Positions 48,198 to 57,727 of a DNA stretch of 64,000 nt are shown piece after piece; position 1 is the first letter of the stretch; every line of letters begins with the position of its first letter. The notes under the pieces were generated by a model. That model did no database searches and had not been told where the DNA came from. It saw nothing but the letters and a program-made list of their open reading frames with translations. The DNA lies in contig SVRQ01000002.1 in assembly GCA_015064725.1 (NCBI GenBank), positions 1 to 64,000 on the forward strand, written 5' to 3'. Source of the stretch: Oscillospiraceae bacterium (GTDB taxonomy: Bacteria > Bacillota > Clostridia > Oscillospirales > CAG-272). A program made the position numbers and the translations under genes.

Positions 48198-48965
48198 ATG
48201 AATAAAGCTAAGAGAAACGTTGTTATTGCGGGCAACTGGAAAATGAATATGACACCTGCTCAGACAACGGAATTTATAACAACACTTGCTCCTATGGTTG
48301 CAGGTATGGACGGCTGCAAAGTAGTTCTCTGCGTTCCCTACGTTGATATCGCTGCTGCTGTTGCTGCTGCAAACGGCACAAATATCGAGATCGGCGCAGA
48401 AAACGTTCATATGGAAGCTAAAGGTGCTTACACAGGCGAGATCTCCGGCGAAATGCTCGCTGCTTGCGGCGTTAAATACGTTATCGTTGGTCACAGCGAA
48501 CGCAGACAGTACTTCGGCGAAACAGACGTTACTGTAAACGGCAGACTCAAAGCAGGTCTTGCAAACGGTCTTAAAGTTATCCTCTGCGTTGGTGAAACTC
48601 TCACAGAGCGCGAACAGGGCATCACATTTGAAACTGTTGCAAAGCAGACAAAGATCGCTCTTCTCGGCGTAACTGCAGAAGAACTCAAGAACGTTATCAT
48701 CGCTTACGAACCCGTTTGGGCTATCGGCACAGGCAAAACAGCTACTTCCGCACAGGCAGAAGAAGTTTGCGCTGACATCCGCGGTGTTGTTGCAGGTCTT
48801 TACGGTGCAGAAGCTGCAGAAGCTGTTACTATCCAGTACGGCGGTTCTATGAACGCAGGCAATGCGGCTGAACTCCTTTCTATGGAAAACATCGACGGCG
48901 GTCTTATCGGCGGTGCTTCCCTTAAGACAGCGGACTTCACAACTATCGTTAAAGCTGCTCAGTAA
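48198..48965 (+). CDS. tpiA: Triosephosphate isomerase
   Basis: VIAGNWKMNMTPAQT, VIVGHSERRQYFGETD, AYEPVWAIGTGKTATS, YGGSMNAGNAAEL. Confidence 0.97.
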   Translation: MNKAKRNVVIAGNWKMNMTPAQTTEFITTLAPMVAGMDGCKVVLCVPYVDIAAAVAAANGTNIEIGAENVHMEAKGAYTGEISGEMLAACGVKYVIVGHSERRQYFGETDVTVNGRLKAGLANGLKVILCVGETLTEREQGITFETVAKQTKIALLGVTAEELKNVIIAYEPVWAIGTGKTATSAQAEEVCADIRGVVAGLYGAEAAEAVTIQYGGSMNAGNAAELLSMENIDGGLIGGASLKTADFTTIVKAAQ

Positions 48966-49018
48966 CTTACTTTTTCTTTCGGAGAAAAAGTAAGCAAAAA
49001 GAACTTTGCTCAAATGAT

Positions 49019-49081
49019 TTTGCCTTCCCTCGCGACAGCGAGATGGGGAAGGTGGACCGCTTGCGGTGGATGAGGTTTGTG
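49019..49081. repeat. Dispersed intergenic repeat (CCTTCCCTCGCGACAGCGAGATGGGGAAGG-TGGACCGCTTGCGGTGGATGAGG)
   Basis: Same consensus tail (TTTGCGGTGGATGAGG / TTTGCGGCGGATCGGG) as 23553-23602 and 62987-63030. Confidence 0.6.
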
Positions 49082-49099
49082 CAAATTTTAATCTTTTTG

Positions 49100-49124
49100 C
49101 AGGGACAGGCGTCCTCGACTGTCC
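49100..49124. repeat. Solo copy of the 43878-44042 terminal repeat
   Basis: CAGGGACAGGCGTCCTCGACTGTCC. Confidence 0.65.
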
Positions 49125-49316
49125 GATATACATTTTGTCAATAAAAAACTTCCCTTGAAAAAGGGAAGTTTTTTGCGTTTTGTTTGATTTTTATAAAAAT
49201 TTAATTTTCGCTCATTTTTGCAGACGACCAATGGTCGCCCCTACGGATAATAATGAATTTTCACAAAAATTATGGATTTTTAAGCAAAATTCATTTTCCG
49301 CAATTTTCTTTGCTTT

Positions 49317-50132
49317 TTATTTGGATTTTTGCTGTTTGGAAGTTTGTCTTTTTTCTTTCGCATATTCCGTTGGGGAAAGACCGGTTATCTGCGAAAATTG
49401 CCTGTTGAACGTGCGAACACAGGTGTATCCCACCTCATACGCAATATCCGTCACGCTCATATTCGTGCTGCGCAAAAGGCGTCTTGCCGCGTGTATGCGA
49501 AGTCCGCGCAGATAATCCGTAAAGCTTGTTTTAATATCCCCGGAAAAAACGCGGGAGATATAATATTTGCTGTAGCCCAGCTCCGCGGAAAGCGTATCTA
49601 GGTTGATATTTCTTTTATAGTTCATATCGCAGAAGGCAAGTATCTTTTGCGCGGCGGTCAGATCCTTTTCCCTCTCCGGCGGCTCTGCGTCCGCACGGAG
49701 TAAAAGCTCGGATATTATCGCGGCGGCGTACGATATTGCGCCTTGTGATGCCGTCGGCTTCGTGCTCTGCACAAGTGCTTCCATCCTCAGGAACAATTGC
49801 TTGGCAAAATCCAGGTCTTCAAGGTGTATTACGGGACAAGCGGTGTTGTATGCCGCCGTTTCCCCGAATAGCGGCGCGATATCCTCCGGAGGACAGATCA
49901 AAAGATGTGCCCAAACCTCCTCTTTGTCTTCATAGGAATGGATGGTGTTCGGCGGCACAAAGAAAGCATCGCCCTCTTTCACGGTATATTTTTTGCCGTG
50001 GATGAACATATTTGAGCTGCCTTTGATAATCAAGCCCGCTTCTATCCTGCTGTGAAGATGCGGAAAGCACGAAAGCTTGTTTTTGAGAATTGCGGTAAGA
50101 GTGCCTTTTCCCGCCGTTTCGTAGAGTACCAT
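49317..50132 (-). CDS. AraC family transcriptional regulator with cupin domain
   Basis: N-terminal cupin (HLHSRIEAGLIIKG...VKEGDAFFVPPNTIHSY); C-terminal NINLDTLSAELGYSKYYISRVF...VTDIAYEVGYTCVRTFNRQFSQITGLSPTEYA. Confidence 0.92.
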   Translation of the reverse strand: MVLYETAGKGTLTAILKNKLSCFPHLHSRIEAGLIIKGSSNMFIHGKKYTVKEGDAFFVPPNTIHSYEDKEEVWAHLLICPPEDIAPLFGETAAYNTACPVIHLEDLDFAKQLFLRMEALVQSTKPTASQGAISYAAAIISELLLRADAEPPEREKDLTAAQKILAFCDMNYKRNINLDTLSAELGYSKYYISRVFSGDIKTSFTDYLRGLRIHAARRLLRSTNMSVTDIAYEVGYTCVRTFNRQFSQITGLSPTEYAKEKRQTSKQQKSK

Positions 50133-50141
50133 AAGCGCACC

Positions 50142-50891
50142 TTAAAAAATTTCTATTCCCACGGGGCAATGGTCGCTTCCCATAACGTCCGTAAGAATGA
50201 AGCTGTCCTTGACGTTTTCCATAATGCGGCTTGAAACCACAAAATAGTCTATGCGCCATCCAGCGTTTTTTTCTCTTGCCTTAAACATATAGCTCCACCA
50301 GGAGTATTTTACCGTATCGGGGTAGAGCGTGCGGAACGTATCGCAAAAGCCGCTTTCGAGAAGCTTTGTAAATTTTTCGCGTTCCTCGTCGGAAAAGCCT
50401 GCGTTGAAATGATTTGTTTTAGGATTTTTGAGGTCTATTTCGTTATGAGCCACGTTGAGGTCGCCGCAGTAGATGACGGGCTTTTTCGCATCAAGCGCGA
50501 GAATATATGCGCGAAGTGCATCCTCCCACTCCATACGGTAGGAAAGACGTGCAAGCTCGCGCTGTGCGTTGGGCGTATAGACGCACAAAAGGTAAAAATC
50601 CTCATATTCGAGCGTGATTGCTCTGCCCTCCGTATCGTGCTCCGGAACACCGATCCCGTAATTTACGGAGAGGGGCTGATGCTTTGTGAATATTGCCGTG
50701 CCCGAATATCCCTTTTTCTCTGCGCTGTTCCAGTATTGAAAATATCCTTCGGGGGCGAACTCTGCCTGACCTTGTTGCATCTTCGTTTCCTGCAGGCATA
50801 CAAAATCTGCGTTTTGCTCCTTAAAAAAGTCCGCAAAGCCTTTTTCAAGGCAGGCGCGAAAGCCGTTTACGTTCCAAGAAATAAATTTCAT
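50142..50891 (-). CDS. Exodeoxyribonuclease III
   Basis: MKFISWNVNGFRACLEKGF, DFVCLQETKMQQGQ, YCGDLNVAHNEIDLKNPK, IDYFVVS, GSDHCPV. Confidence 0.95.
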   Translation of the reverse strand: MKFISWNVNGFRACLEKGFADFFKEQNADFVCLQETKMQQGQAEFAPEGYFQYWNSAEKKGYSGTAIFTKHQPLSVNYGIGVPEHDTEGRAITLEYEDFYLLCVYTPNAQRELARLSYRMEWEDALRAYILALDAKKPVIYCGDLNVAHNEIDLKNPKTNHFNAGFSDEEREKFTKLLESGFCDTFRTLYPDTVKYSWWSYMFKAREKNAGWRIDYFVVSSRIMENVKDSFILTDVMGSDHCPVGIEIF

Positions 50892-51061
50892 ATTTTTCTC
50901 CTTGTTATAGCCGTGCCGATAATCCTTTCGGCTATAGGGTTGATACCTCTATTATAATACATTTGCTCTTTAAAAGCGAGGTTATTTTTCAAAATATTAT
51001 TGGATTTTTGCTCACAAAGCGATATAATATAAACGTATAAAATAAAAAAGCGGTGATCGAT

Positions 51062-51943
51062 ATGAAAATGAATAAGAATTGTGAAAAATGTCTTTTTGAT
51101 AAAAACGAAAAGCGCATACCCTGCGGTGTTTCGGCGGAAAAAAGGGAGGCTTTTCTTGCATCCCTTGCCTGCGTGATAAATGAAAACCGAGAAAAGAGCG
51201 CGCCCGAGGTAGTGGAAAAAATAAATGAATTAAGGTGTGAATTTTTCGGCGGGACGGAGGATTACACAGAGATAAAAAAGCATTTCAACGCTCTTATGCT
51301 GGGGCTTGAGGAAGAGCTTTGGCAAAACGTAAATGATTCAAAAGACCCTCTTATGCTTGCCGTGCAGTATGCTATGGCGGGGAATTTTATCGATTTCGGT
51401 GCTTCCGAGCGCGTGGATGACGAAAAGCTTCAAGAATTTCTTTCGGCGGCAAAGACGGCGAAGGCGGACGAGGCTGCCGTAGAAAAGCTTCGCTTTGATA
51501 TATTCAAAGCAAAAGAGATCGTCTTTTTTACGGACAACTGCGGGGAGATAGTTGCGGATAAAGTGCTTATCCGCGCGATGAAAAAGCTTAACCCGAATGT
51601 CCGCATTACAGCGATCGTGCGCGGCTCTCCGGTGCTTAACGATGCCACGCGGGAGGATGCAGAGCAGGTGCGCCTTGATTCTGTTTGCGACAGAGTGCTT
51701 GACAACGGCACCGCTATTGCGGGAACAGTAATGGAACGGATGAGCGAGGACGCAAAAAAAGCCGCACTTTCTGCGGACGTGATAATTGCAAAGGGGCAGG
51801 GAAATTACGAATCCCTTTGCGGATGCGGTCTTCCCGTTCATTATATTTTTATGTGCAAGTGCGAGCTTTTTGTAAACCGCTTCCGCGTACCGCGATACAG
51901 CGGTATCATCACCAAGGAGGGGGAGCACGGCGCGGAAGAATAA
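51062..51943 (+). CDS. DUF89 / ARMT1-like protein
   Basis: CEKCLFDKNEKR N-terminus, FFTDNCGEIVADKVLIRAM, RGSPVLNDATREDA, IIAKGQGNYE. Confidence 0.88.
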   Translation: MKMNKNCEKCLFDKNEKRIPCGVSAEKREAFLASLACVINENREKSAPEVVEKINELRCEFFGGTEDYTEIKKHFNALMLGLEEELWQNVNDSKDPLMLAVQYAMAGNFIDFGASERVDDEKLQEFLSAAKTAKADEAAVEKLRFDIFKAKEIVFFTDNCGEIVADKVLIRAMKKLNPNVRITAIVRGSPVLNDATREDAEQVRLDSVCDRVLDNGTAIAGTVMERMSEDAKKAALSADVIIAKGQGNYESLCGCGLPVHYIFMCKCELFVNRFRVPRYSGIITKEGEHGAEE

Positions 51944-52011
51944 AAAAGTAAAACAGTCTATTCCGCTGATATGCACCGCCAAAAGAGTCTGACTTTTGGC
52001 GGTGCATATTT

Positions 52012-52431
52012 TTACGAATTCAGCTTTTTGAGTGTTTCTTTTATTGCCGCAAGCGCTTCTTCCGGGGAGGAGCAGTTCATTGTTGCCTGCTCCATCGGGC
52101 AAAAGCCCGTGTCCGTTCTGTTGCGTATCATCGGAACGAGCGTATCGTATGAAACGGCAACTCCGTTCCCGAGAAGGAGCGAGAGCGCGTGCTCGCTTAT
52201 AACAAGCGCGTGAAGCTTTTTTACGCCGAGCAACAGATAGAGAAACGCGGCGGCTTTGCCCACGACCTTATCTGCCGCGCAAAAGCTTTCAAGGCTTTTG
52301 CTCTGCGAGAGCAAAGCCAAAAGCGGTTTTACGCCGCGCTCGGAAAAGGAGATAACTTCATCTCCTTTTACCAGAACACAGGTGAACGCACCGTTTTCAA
52401 GAATTTCTTTTGCTTTTATTAAATCGTTCAT
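52012..52431 (-). CDS. DUF1893 family protein
   Basis: LIKAKEILENGAFTCVLVKGDEVISFSERGVKPLLALL...VVGKAAAFLYLLLGVKKLHALVISEHALSLL. Confidence 0.8.
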   Translation of the reverse strand: MNDLIKAKEILENGAFTCVLVKGDEVISFSERGVKPLLALLSQSKSLESFCAADKVVGKAAAFLYLLLGVKKLHALVISEHALSLLLGNGVAVSYDTLVPMIRNRTDTGFCPMEQATMNCSSPEEALAAIKETLKKLNS

Positions 52432-52434
52432 AGC

Positions 52435-53550
52435 TTATTTTTTCTCAAATGCGGCGGCAACGTCGCGAAGGAGCTTGCGGATGGGCAGCTTCTGCGGGCA
52501 GGCGGCTTCGCACGCGCCGCAACCGATACAATCGCTTGCTTTGGCACCGCCCTCCGTATGTACGCCGTAGTAATAGCCGGAGTTCCAGTTATTAAAGGCT
52601 ATTTTATCGTTCATACAAGAGAAGAGGGAGGGGATGGGAATGTTTTTCGGGCAGCGCTCCGTGCAGTATTTGCAATCCGTGCAGGGAATGAGGTTTTGCG
52701 CGTGGAATATCTTGCAGACCTTGCCCACGGCTTCCATCTCTTTTTCGTCAAGCGGACGGAAATCCTTCATATATCCGATGTTATCGCGCACCATTTCGAG
52801 GTTGCCCATACCGGAAAGCGTCATAAAAATGCCCTCGAAGCTTGCGGCAAAGCGGATGGCGTAGCTTGCGTTGGAGCCACCGCCAAGCTCTGCGAAGATC
52901 GCCTGCGCTTCCGCAGGGAGATTTACAAGGCTTCCGCCCTTTACGGGTTCCATAACGATGACGGGCTTTTTGAATTTACGGCAGACCTCGTAAACCTTAC
53001 GGGATTGAACGCTTGCGTCCTCAAAATCCGCGTAGTTGAACTGTATCTGAACCACTTCCACCTCGGGGTATGCGGTAAGTATTTCTTCCAGCACCTCTGC
53101 CGTGTCGTGGAAGGAGATACCGAGGTGCTTTATCTTGCCCTCTTTTTTCAGCTCTGCCGCCGTTTCGTATGCGCGGCATTTTTTGTATTTTTCAAAAAGC
53201 TTTTTGTTTTGCGCGTGCATAAGGTAAAAATCGAAGTAATCCACGCCGCAGATACGGAGCTGTTCTTCAAGGAAGGGGCGAATGTCCTCTTGCTTTTCAA
53301 AAAAGTTGGAGGAAAGCTTGTTTGTAAGGATATAGCTTTCTCTTGGGTAACGGGAGGTAAGGCATTCTCTTACGGCGATCTCGCTCTTTCCGCCGAGGTA
53401 TCCGTGCGCGGTATCAAAATAATTAAAGCCTGCCTCCATAAACTCATCCACCATTTGGCAGAAGAGCTCGTTATCTACGTTTCCGTCTTTCATCGGAAGT
53501 CTCATACATCCGAAGCCGAAATTTTTCTTTATATCAGGGAATGTTTGCAT
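52435..53550 (-). CDS. Aldo/keto reductase with C-terminal 4Fe-4S domain
   Basis: FGFGCMRLPMKDGNVD, NYFDTAHGYLGGKSE; CTDCKYCTERCPKNIPIP and CIGCGACEAACPQKLPI. Confidence 0.93.
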   Translation of the reverse strand: MQTFPDIKKNFGFGCMRLPMKDGNVDNELFCQMVDEFMEAGFNYFDTAHGYLGGKSEIAVRECLTSRYPRESYILTNKLSSNFFEKQEDIRPFLEEQLRICGVDYFDFYLMHAQNKKLFEKYKKCRAYETAAELKKEGKIKHLGISFHDTAEVLEEILTAYPEVEVVQIQFNYADFEDASVQSRKVYEVCRKFKKPVIVMEPVKGGSLVNLPAEAQAIFAELGGGSNASYAIRFAASFEGIFMTLSGMGNLEMVRDNIGYMKDFRPLDEKEMEAVGKVCKIFHAQNLIPCTDCKYCTERCPKNIPIPSLFSCMNDKIAFNNWNSGYYYGVHTEGGAKASDCIGCGACEAACPQKLPIRKLLRDVAAAFEKK

Positions 53551-53725
53551 ATCATTTCTCCTTATTGCGGTTTTATCTATATTATACAACCGGGCAGGGT
53601 GTTCCTGCAAGTGATTTTGATAAAAACATCAAATTAAAACAAAAATACTGTTGGAAAATATTCGCAGATATGTTATACTGTTTTTGTAATGTAAGAAAGA
53701 ATATTATTTATCAAGGAGTGATATT

Positions 53726-54937
53726 ATGAAATACGATTTTACGTCTATTATAGACCGCAGGGGAAAGGATGCCCTTGCAATAGATGCGCTTGGCGTCGGC
53801 TTTGCGCCCGGTGCGCCCCAAGAAGGCTTCGATGCTATCCCTATGTGGGTTGCGGATATGAACTTTGCAACCGCCCCCACGGTAGTAAATGCGATAATCG
53901 AGCGCGCCGCTCACCCTATGTTCGGCTACTTTTCCACAAGGGACGAATATTACGATTCGATAATAAAATGGCACGAAACGCGCAACGGCGTTACGGGGCT
54001 TTCGCGCGAGCATATCGGGTATGAGAACGGCGTTCTCGGCGGTCTTATGAGTGCGCTTTCCATCCTTTGCTCTATGGGTGAGAGTGTACTTGTCCACTCT
54101 CCCACTTATATGGGCTTTACGGGCTCTCTCAAAAATGCTGGATATAAAATAGTCCACAGCCCTCTTGTGCTTGATGAAAACAACGTATATCGTATGGATT
54201 TTGAAGATATGGAGCGTAAGATAGAAGAAAACCGCATCCACGCGGCGATCTTCTGCTCCCCCCACAACCCCACGGGAAGAGTTTGGGAGCGTTGGGAGAT
54301 AGAAAAAGCGATGGAGATATACAAAAAACACGACGTTTACGTTGTGTCCGACGAGATATGGTCCGATATAATCCTGTTCGGCAATAAGCACGTTCCAACG
54401 CAGTCCGTAAGCGAGGATGCGAGAAACAGAACCATAGCTCTTTACGCGCCCTCCAAGACGTTCAACCTTGCAGGTCTTATAGGTTCATATCATATAATAT
54501 ATAATAAACTCCTGCGCGACAGACACAGAAAAGCATCTTCGCTTTCTCATTATAACTCCCTCAACGTGCTTTCGCAGCACGCGCTTATCGGGGCTTATAA
54601 GGATGAGGGTCACGAATGGGTGGACGAGCTTTGCACGGTGCTTTCCGGCAACGTGGACTACGCCTGCAACTATATAAAAGAGCATTTCAAAGGTGTTCAC
54701 GTTTCAAGACCGCAGGGAACTTATATGGTGTTTATGGACTGCCGCGAGTGGATGGAGGAGCACGGCAAAGATCTTCACGATCTCCTTAAAGCCGGCTGGG
54801 ACGTTGGCGTTGCTTGGCAGGACGGCACACAGCACGGCGGCACGACGCACATAAGGCTCAATCTTGCGCTGCCGCTTTCAAGGGTAAAAGAAGCCTTTGA
54901 CCGTATGGACAAGTACGTTATTAATGTGCAAAAATGA
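53726..54937 (+). CDS. MalY/PatB family PLP-dependent aminotransferase (C-S lyase-like)
   Basis: DAIPMWVADMNFATAPTVVNAI, FCSPHNPTGRVW, VVSDEIWSDIILFGNKHVP, YAPSKTFNLAGL. Confidence 0.93.
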   Translation: MKYDFTSIIDRRGKDALAIDALGVGFAPGAPQEGFDAIPMWVADMNFATAPTVVNAIIERAAHPMFGYFSTRDEYYDSIIKWHETRNGVTGLSREHIGYENGVLGGLMSALSILCSMGESVLVHSPTYMGFTGSLKNAGYKIVHSPLVLDENNVYRMDFEDMERKIEENRIHAAIFCSPHNPTGRVWERWEIEKAMEIYKKHDVYVVSDEIWSDIILFGNKHVPTQSVSEDARNRTIALYAPSKTFNLAGLIGSYHIIYNKLLRDRHRKASSLSHYNSLNVLSQHALIGAYKDEGHEWVDELCTVLSGNVDYACNYIKEHFKGVHVSRPQGTYMVFMDCREWMEEHGKDLHDLLKAGWDVGVAWQDGTQHGGTTHIRLNLALPLSRVKEAFDRMDKYVINVQK

Positions 54938-55782
54938 GCAGAGTAAACAAGATAAAAAGAAATATAAAAAATATACCGCGTCCGCCGCTTTCAATACTCG
55001 ATAAATTTATATATTTTTTTATGATAGCGTTTTTAGCCGTATTGTGGTTTGTTTTGATGTATTCTTTTGCATTGCCGATACCTATGTCACACGCTTTTTC
55101 TTACGAGGGAACTGTGGCGGCTGTTAATGAGTGGGGGCTTCTATTTGTTTTTCCGCTTGAAATATTGATAATGGTTCCTGTAATTGCCGTTGGAATGAGT
55201 TGGCAGAAAAAACAACCTATTTTCGGCAACAAAAAGTTTTATACAACGCAAAAGTTTAAAGCAATGTATCAAACGGCAACGGTACACCCGATATTTTCTG
55301 AGGAATTTAAGAAAAATCTGCCCGAAAAGAAAAAACGCAGTATAAAGAGAGCTGTCTGCATATGCCTTGTCTTGCTTGTCGTGTTCTCTTTATTATCGAT
55401 TTTGGGTATATGTCCGAGATATGTGCTTGATGAAAACAACAATATATTGAAATATAATTCATTTGACAAAAACACGGCTACATTTGATATTACAGATGCG
55501 GACAAAGTGATAATAGGTATTGATCATATTAACCATAAAGGCAAAAGTAGGTATTATGTTCAAATACAATTTGTTTTTGATGATGAAACCTATACCTTCA
55601 GCGAAGGTAGTTTCTGTGAAATGAATACGGAAGAAATGCTTCGCTATATGCTTTATTTAAAAAACTTCTTCCTCGGCAGATGCAAGATAATCGGCGAGGA
55701 CTATGCGAATGTAGTTATAGGAAGAAAAAAGTATAACTCGACAGAAGCCTATCTTTTATATGAACTGCTCGATTTGAATTAA
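54934..55782 (+). CDS. Hypothetical membrane protein
   Basis: Three TM segments; ATGA overlap with the PatB-like gene. Confidence 0.6.
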   Translation: MSRVNKIKRNIKNIPRPPLSILDKFIYFFMIAFLAVLWFVLMYSFALPIPMSHAFSYEGTVAAVNEWGLLFVFPLEILIMVPVIAVGMSWQKKQPIFGNKKFYTTQKFKAMYQTATVHPIFSEEFKKNLPEKKKRSIKRAVCICLVLLVVFSLLSILGICPRYVLDENNNILKYNSFDKNTATFDITDADKVIIGIDHINHKGKSRYYVQIQFVFDDETYTFSEGSFCEMNTEEMLRYMLYLKNFFLGRCKIIGEDYANVVIGRKKYNSTEAYLLYELLDLN

Positions 55783-55793
55783 AGGAGATTTTT

Positions 55794-57149
55794 ATGAAAA
55801 TAGCAATTATAAACGGAAGCCCCAAGGGAAAATACAGCATAACCTTGCAGACCTCTCTCTATCTTGAGAAAAAATATCCCGAGCACGAATTTTGCGTGCT
55901 TCACGCCGGGCAGACGATAAAGGCGCTTGAAAAGGATTTTTCTGCGGCAAAAGAGCTGCTGTCTTCTTGCGATGCGGTGGTGTTCTCCTACCCCGTATAT
56001 ACGTTCCTTGCCCCCTCTCAGCTCCACAGATTTATAGAGCTTATGAAAGAGAACGGTGCGGACGTGTGCGGAAAATACGCAACTCAGATATCTACCTCCA
56101 AGCATTTCTATGACGTTACAGCGCACAAATATATCGAAGAAAATGCGCTCGATATGGGAATGCGCTATATCCGTGGGCTTTCTGCGGATATGGAGGACTT
56201 GCTTTCTGAAAAAGGACAAAATGATGCGGAAAAATTCTTTGAACGCTTCCTTTGGTCCGTAAAAGAGGGCATTTACACATCACAACAAGGCGAAAAGACG
56301 GAGTTTTGCCCCGTCCCCGCGACTGTGCCTGAAATTTTATCCGCAGAAAAGAAAACCGGCAAGGATATTCTTATCCTTACCGACAACACGGATGCACAGT
56401 CCGCGCTTGCTTCTATGATAGCTCGCTTCCGTGCGGTATTCCCGTACGAAACAAGAGTCGTAAACATTTCAGAATATCCGCTTGCAGGCGGTTGTCTTGG
56501 CTGCTTCCGCTGTGCCGTTTCCGAAAAATGCGTATATCGCGACGGATTTGACACGTTCCTGCGCGAAAATATTCAAAAAGCGGATGCGATAGTCTATGCT
56601 TTTAATATTTCGGACCACTCCATGGGTTCGCGCTTCAAAATGTACGATGACAGAAACTTCTGCAACGGACACAGGACTGTGACCGTCGGTATGCCGGTGG
56701 GCTATCTTGTTTGCGGCAAATATTCCGAGGAAAACAATCTTCGTACCGTTATAGAGGCAAGGAGCGAAACGGGCGGCAACTTCCTTTCGGGTGTTGCCAC
56801 TAACGAATTCAGTACGGATGCGGAAATTGATGCGCTTTCAAAGAGTCTTTGCTTCGCGCTTGAAACGGGTCATACCGTGCCGCAGAATTTCTGGGGCGTG
56901 GGCGGAATGAAGATATTCCGTGACCTTATCTATCAGATGCGCGGAATGATGCGTGCGGATCATAAATTCTATAAAAAACAGGGAATATACGATTTCCCAC
57001 AGAAAAAACGATTGACGTCTATGAAAATGTATCTTGTGGGAATGCTTCTTTCAAGCGATAAGATACTTTCCAAAATGGGTAACAAGATGAATGAAGGAAT
57101 GATCGCTCCGTACAAAAAACTGTTTGAAAAAATGGAAAATAAAAAGTAA
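55794..57149 (+). CDS. Tandem flavodoxin-like/NAD(P)H-dependent FMN oxidoreductase
   Basis: MKIAIINGSPKGKYSITLQTSLYL N-terminal flavodoxin fold; second domain ILILTDNTDAQSALASM...CLGCFRCAVSEKCVYRDGFD (iron-sulfur flavoprotein-like). Confidence 0.8.
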   Translation: MKIAIINGSPKGKYSITLQTSLYLEKKYPEHEFCVLHAGQTIKALEKDFSAAKELLSSCDAVVFSYPVYTFLAPSQLHRFIELMKENGADVCGKYATQISTSKHFYDVTAHKYIEENALDMGMRYIRGLSADMEDLLSEKGQNDAEKFFERFLWSVKEGIYTSQQGEKTEFCPVPATVPEILSAEKKTGKDILILTDNTDAQSALASMIARFRAVFPYETRVVNISEYPLAGGCLGCFRCAVSEKCVYRDGFDTFLRENIQKADAIVYAFNISDHSMGSRFKMYDDRNFCNGHRTVTVGMPVGYLVCGKYSEENNLRTVIEARSETGGNFLSGVATNEFSTDAEIDALSKSLCFALETGHTVPQNFWGVGGMKIFRDLIYQMRGMMRADHKFYKKQGIYDFPQKKRLTSMKMYLVGMLLSSDKILSKMGNKMNEGMIAPYKKLFEKMENKK

Positions 57150-57165
57150 AAGCGCTTTTGCGCTT

Positions 57166-57534
57166 TTACTTTTTCTTTTTGCTGAGCGTCAGCTCAAAGC
57201 TTATATCGGTAAGATAGCGCAGAAAGTCCGCGTCCGTGCCATCCCCCAAGGATGCGCTTATCCAATGCCCCTTGTTCATATGGTAAGCGGGAAAAAATCC
57301 TTTTTCCTGCCAGAGGGAGCAAAGCAGCCCTTGCTCGCATTTTAGGTTTACTATGTCTATATCTCCGCTTTCTGCGATACCGAGCTTGCTCTTGGGTATA
57401 GTCATAACAACGGCGAACCATTTTTTGCTTCCCGCGTGGCGGAAAACGGCAAAATTCGGGTATTTTTCAAAAGGATATTCCGCGGATACGCCAAAGCTTT
57501 CTTCAATAAATTTTTCAAATTCCGTTCTGTTCAT
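57166..57534 (-). CDS. MmcQ/YjbR family DNA-binding-like protein
   Basis: FGVSAEYPFEKYPNFAVFRHAGSKKWFAVVMTIPKSKLG...HMNKGHWISASLGDG. Confidence 0.88.
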   Translation of the reverse strand: MNRTEFEKFIEESFGVSAEYPFEKYPNFAVFRHAGSKKWFAVVMTIPKSKLGIAESGDIDIVNLKCEQGLLCSLWQEKGFFPAYHMNKGHWISASLGDGTDADFLRYLTDISFELTLSKKKK

Positions 57535-57727
57535 AGCACACCTCTTCTCCTATATGAGATAATTATACCACGTTTGGGGGAATTTTTCAAAAAAATCCAC
57601 AAAATGAAGCCGATATTATTGTAATACACCCTTGTTGACAGCACAACAAGCGGATGTTATAATATTTATATATTTGTTATATTTATACACTTTGCAAGTT
57701 GAAATATCTACGAAAGGATAATTTATT

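Noticed and set aside
51062-51943. Novel toxin or new enzyme class
   Set aside because: Recognisable DUF89/ARMT1-like metal-dependent fold motifs; no unusual context.
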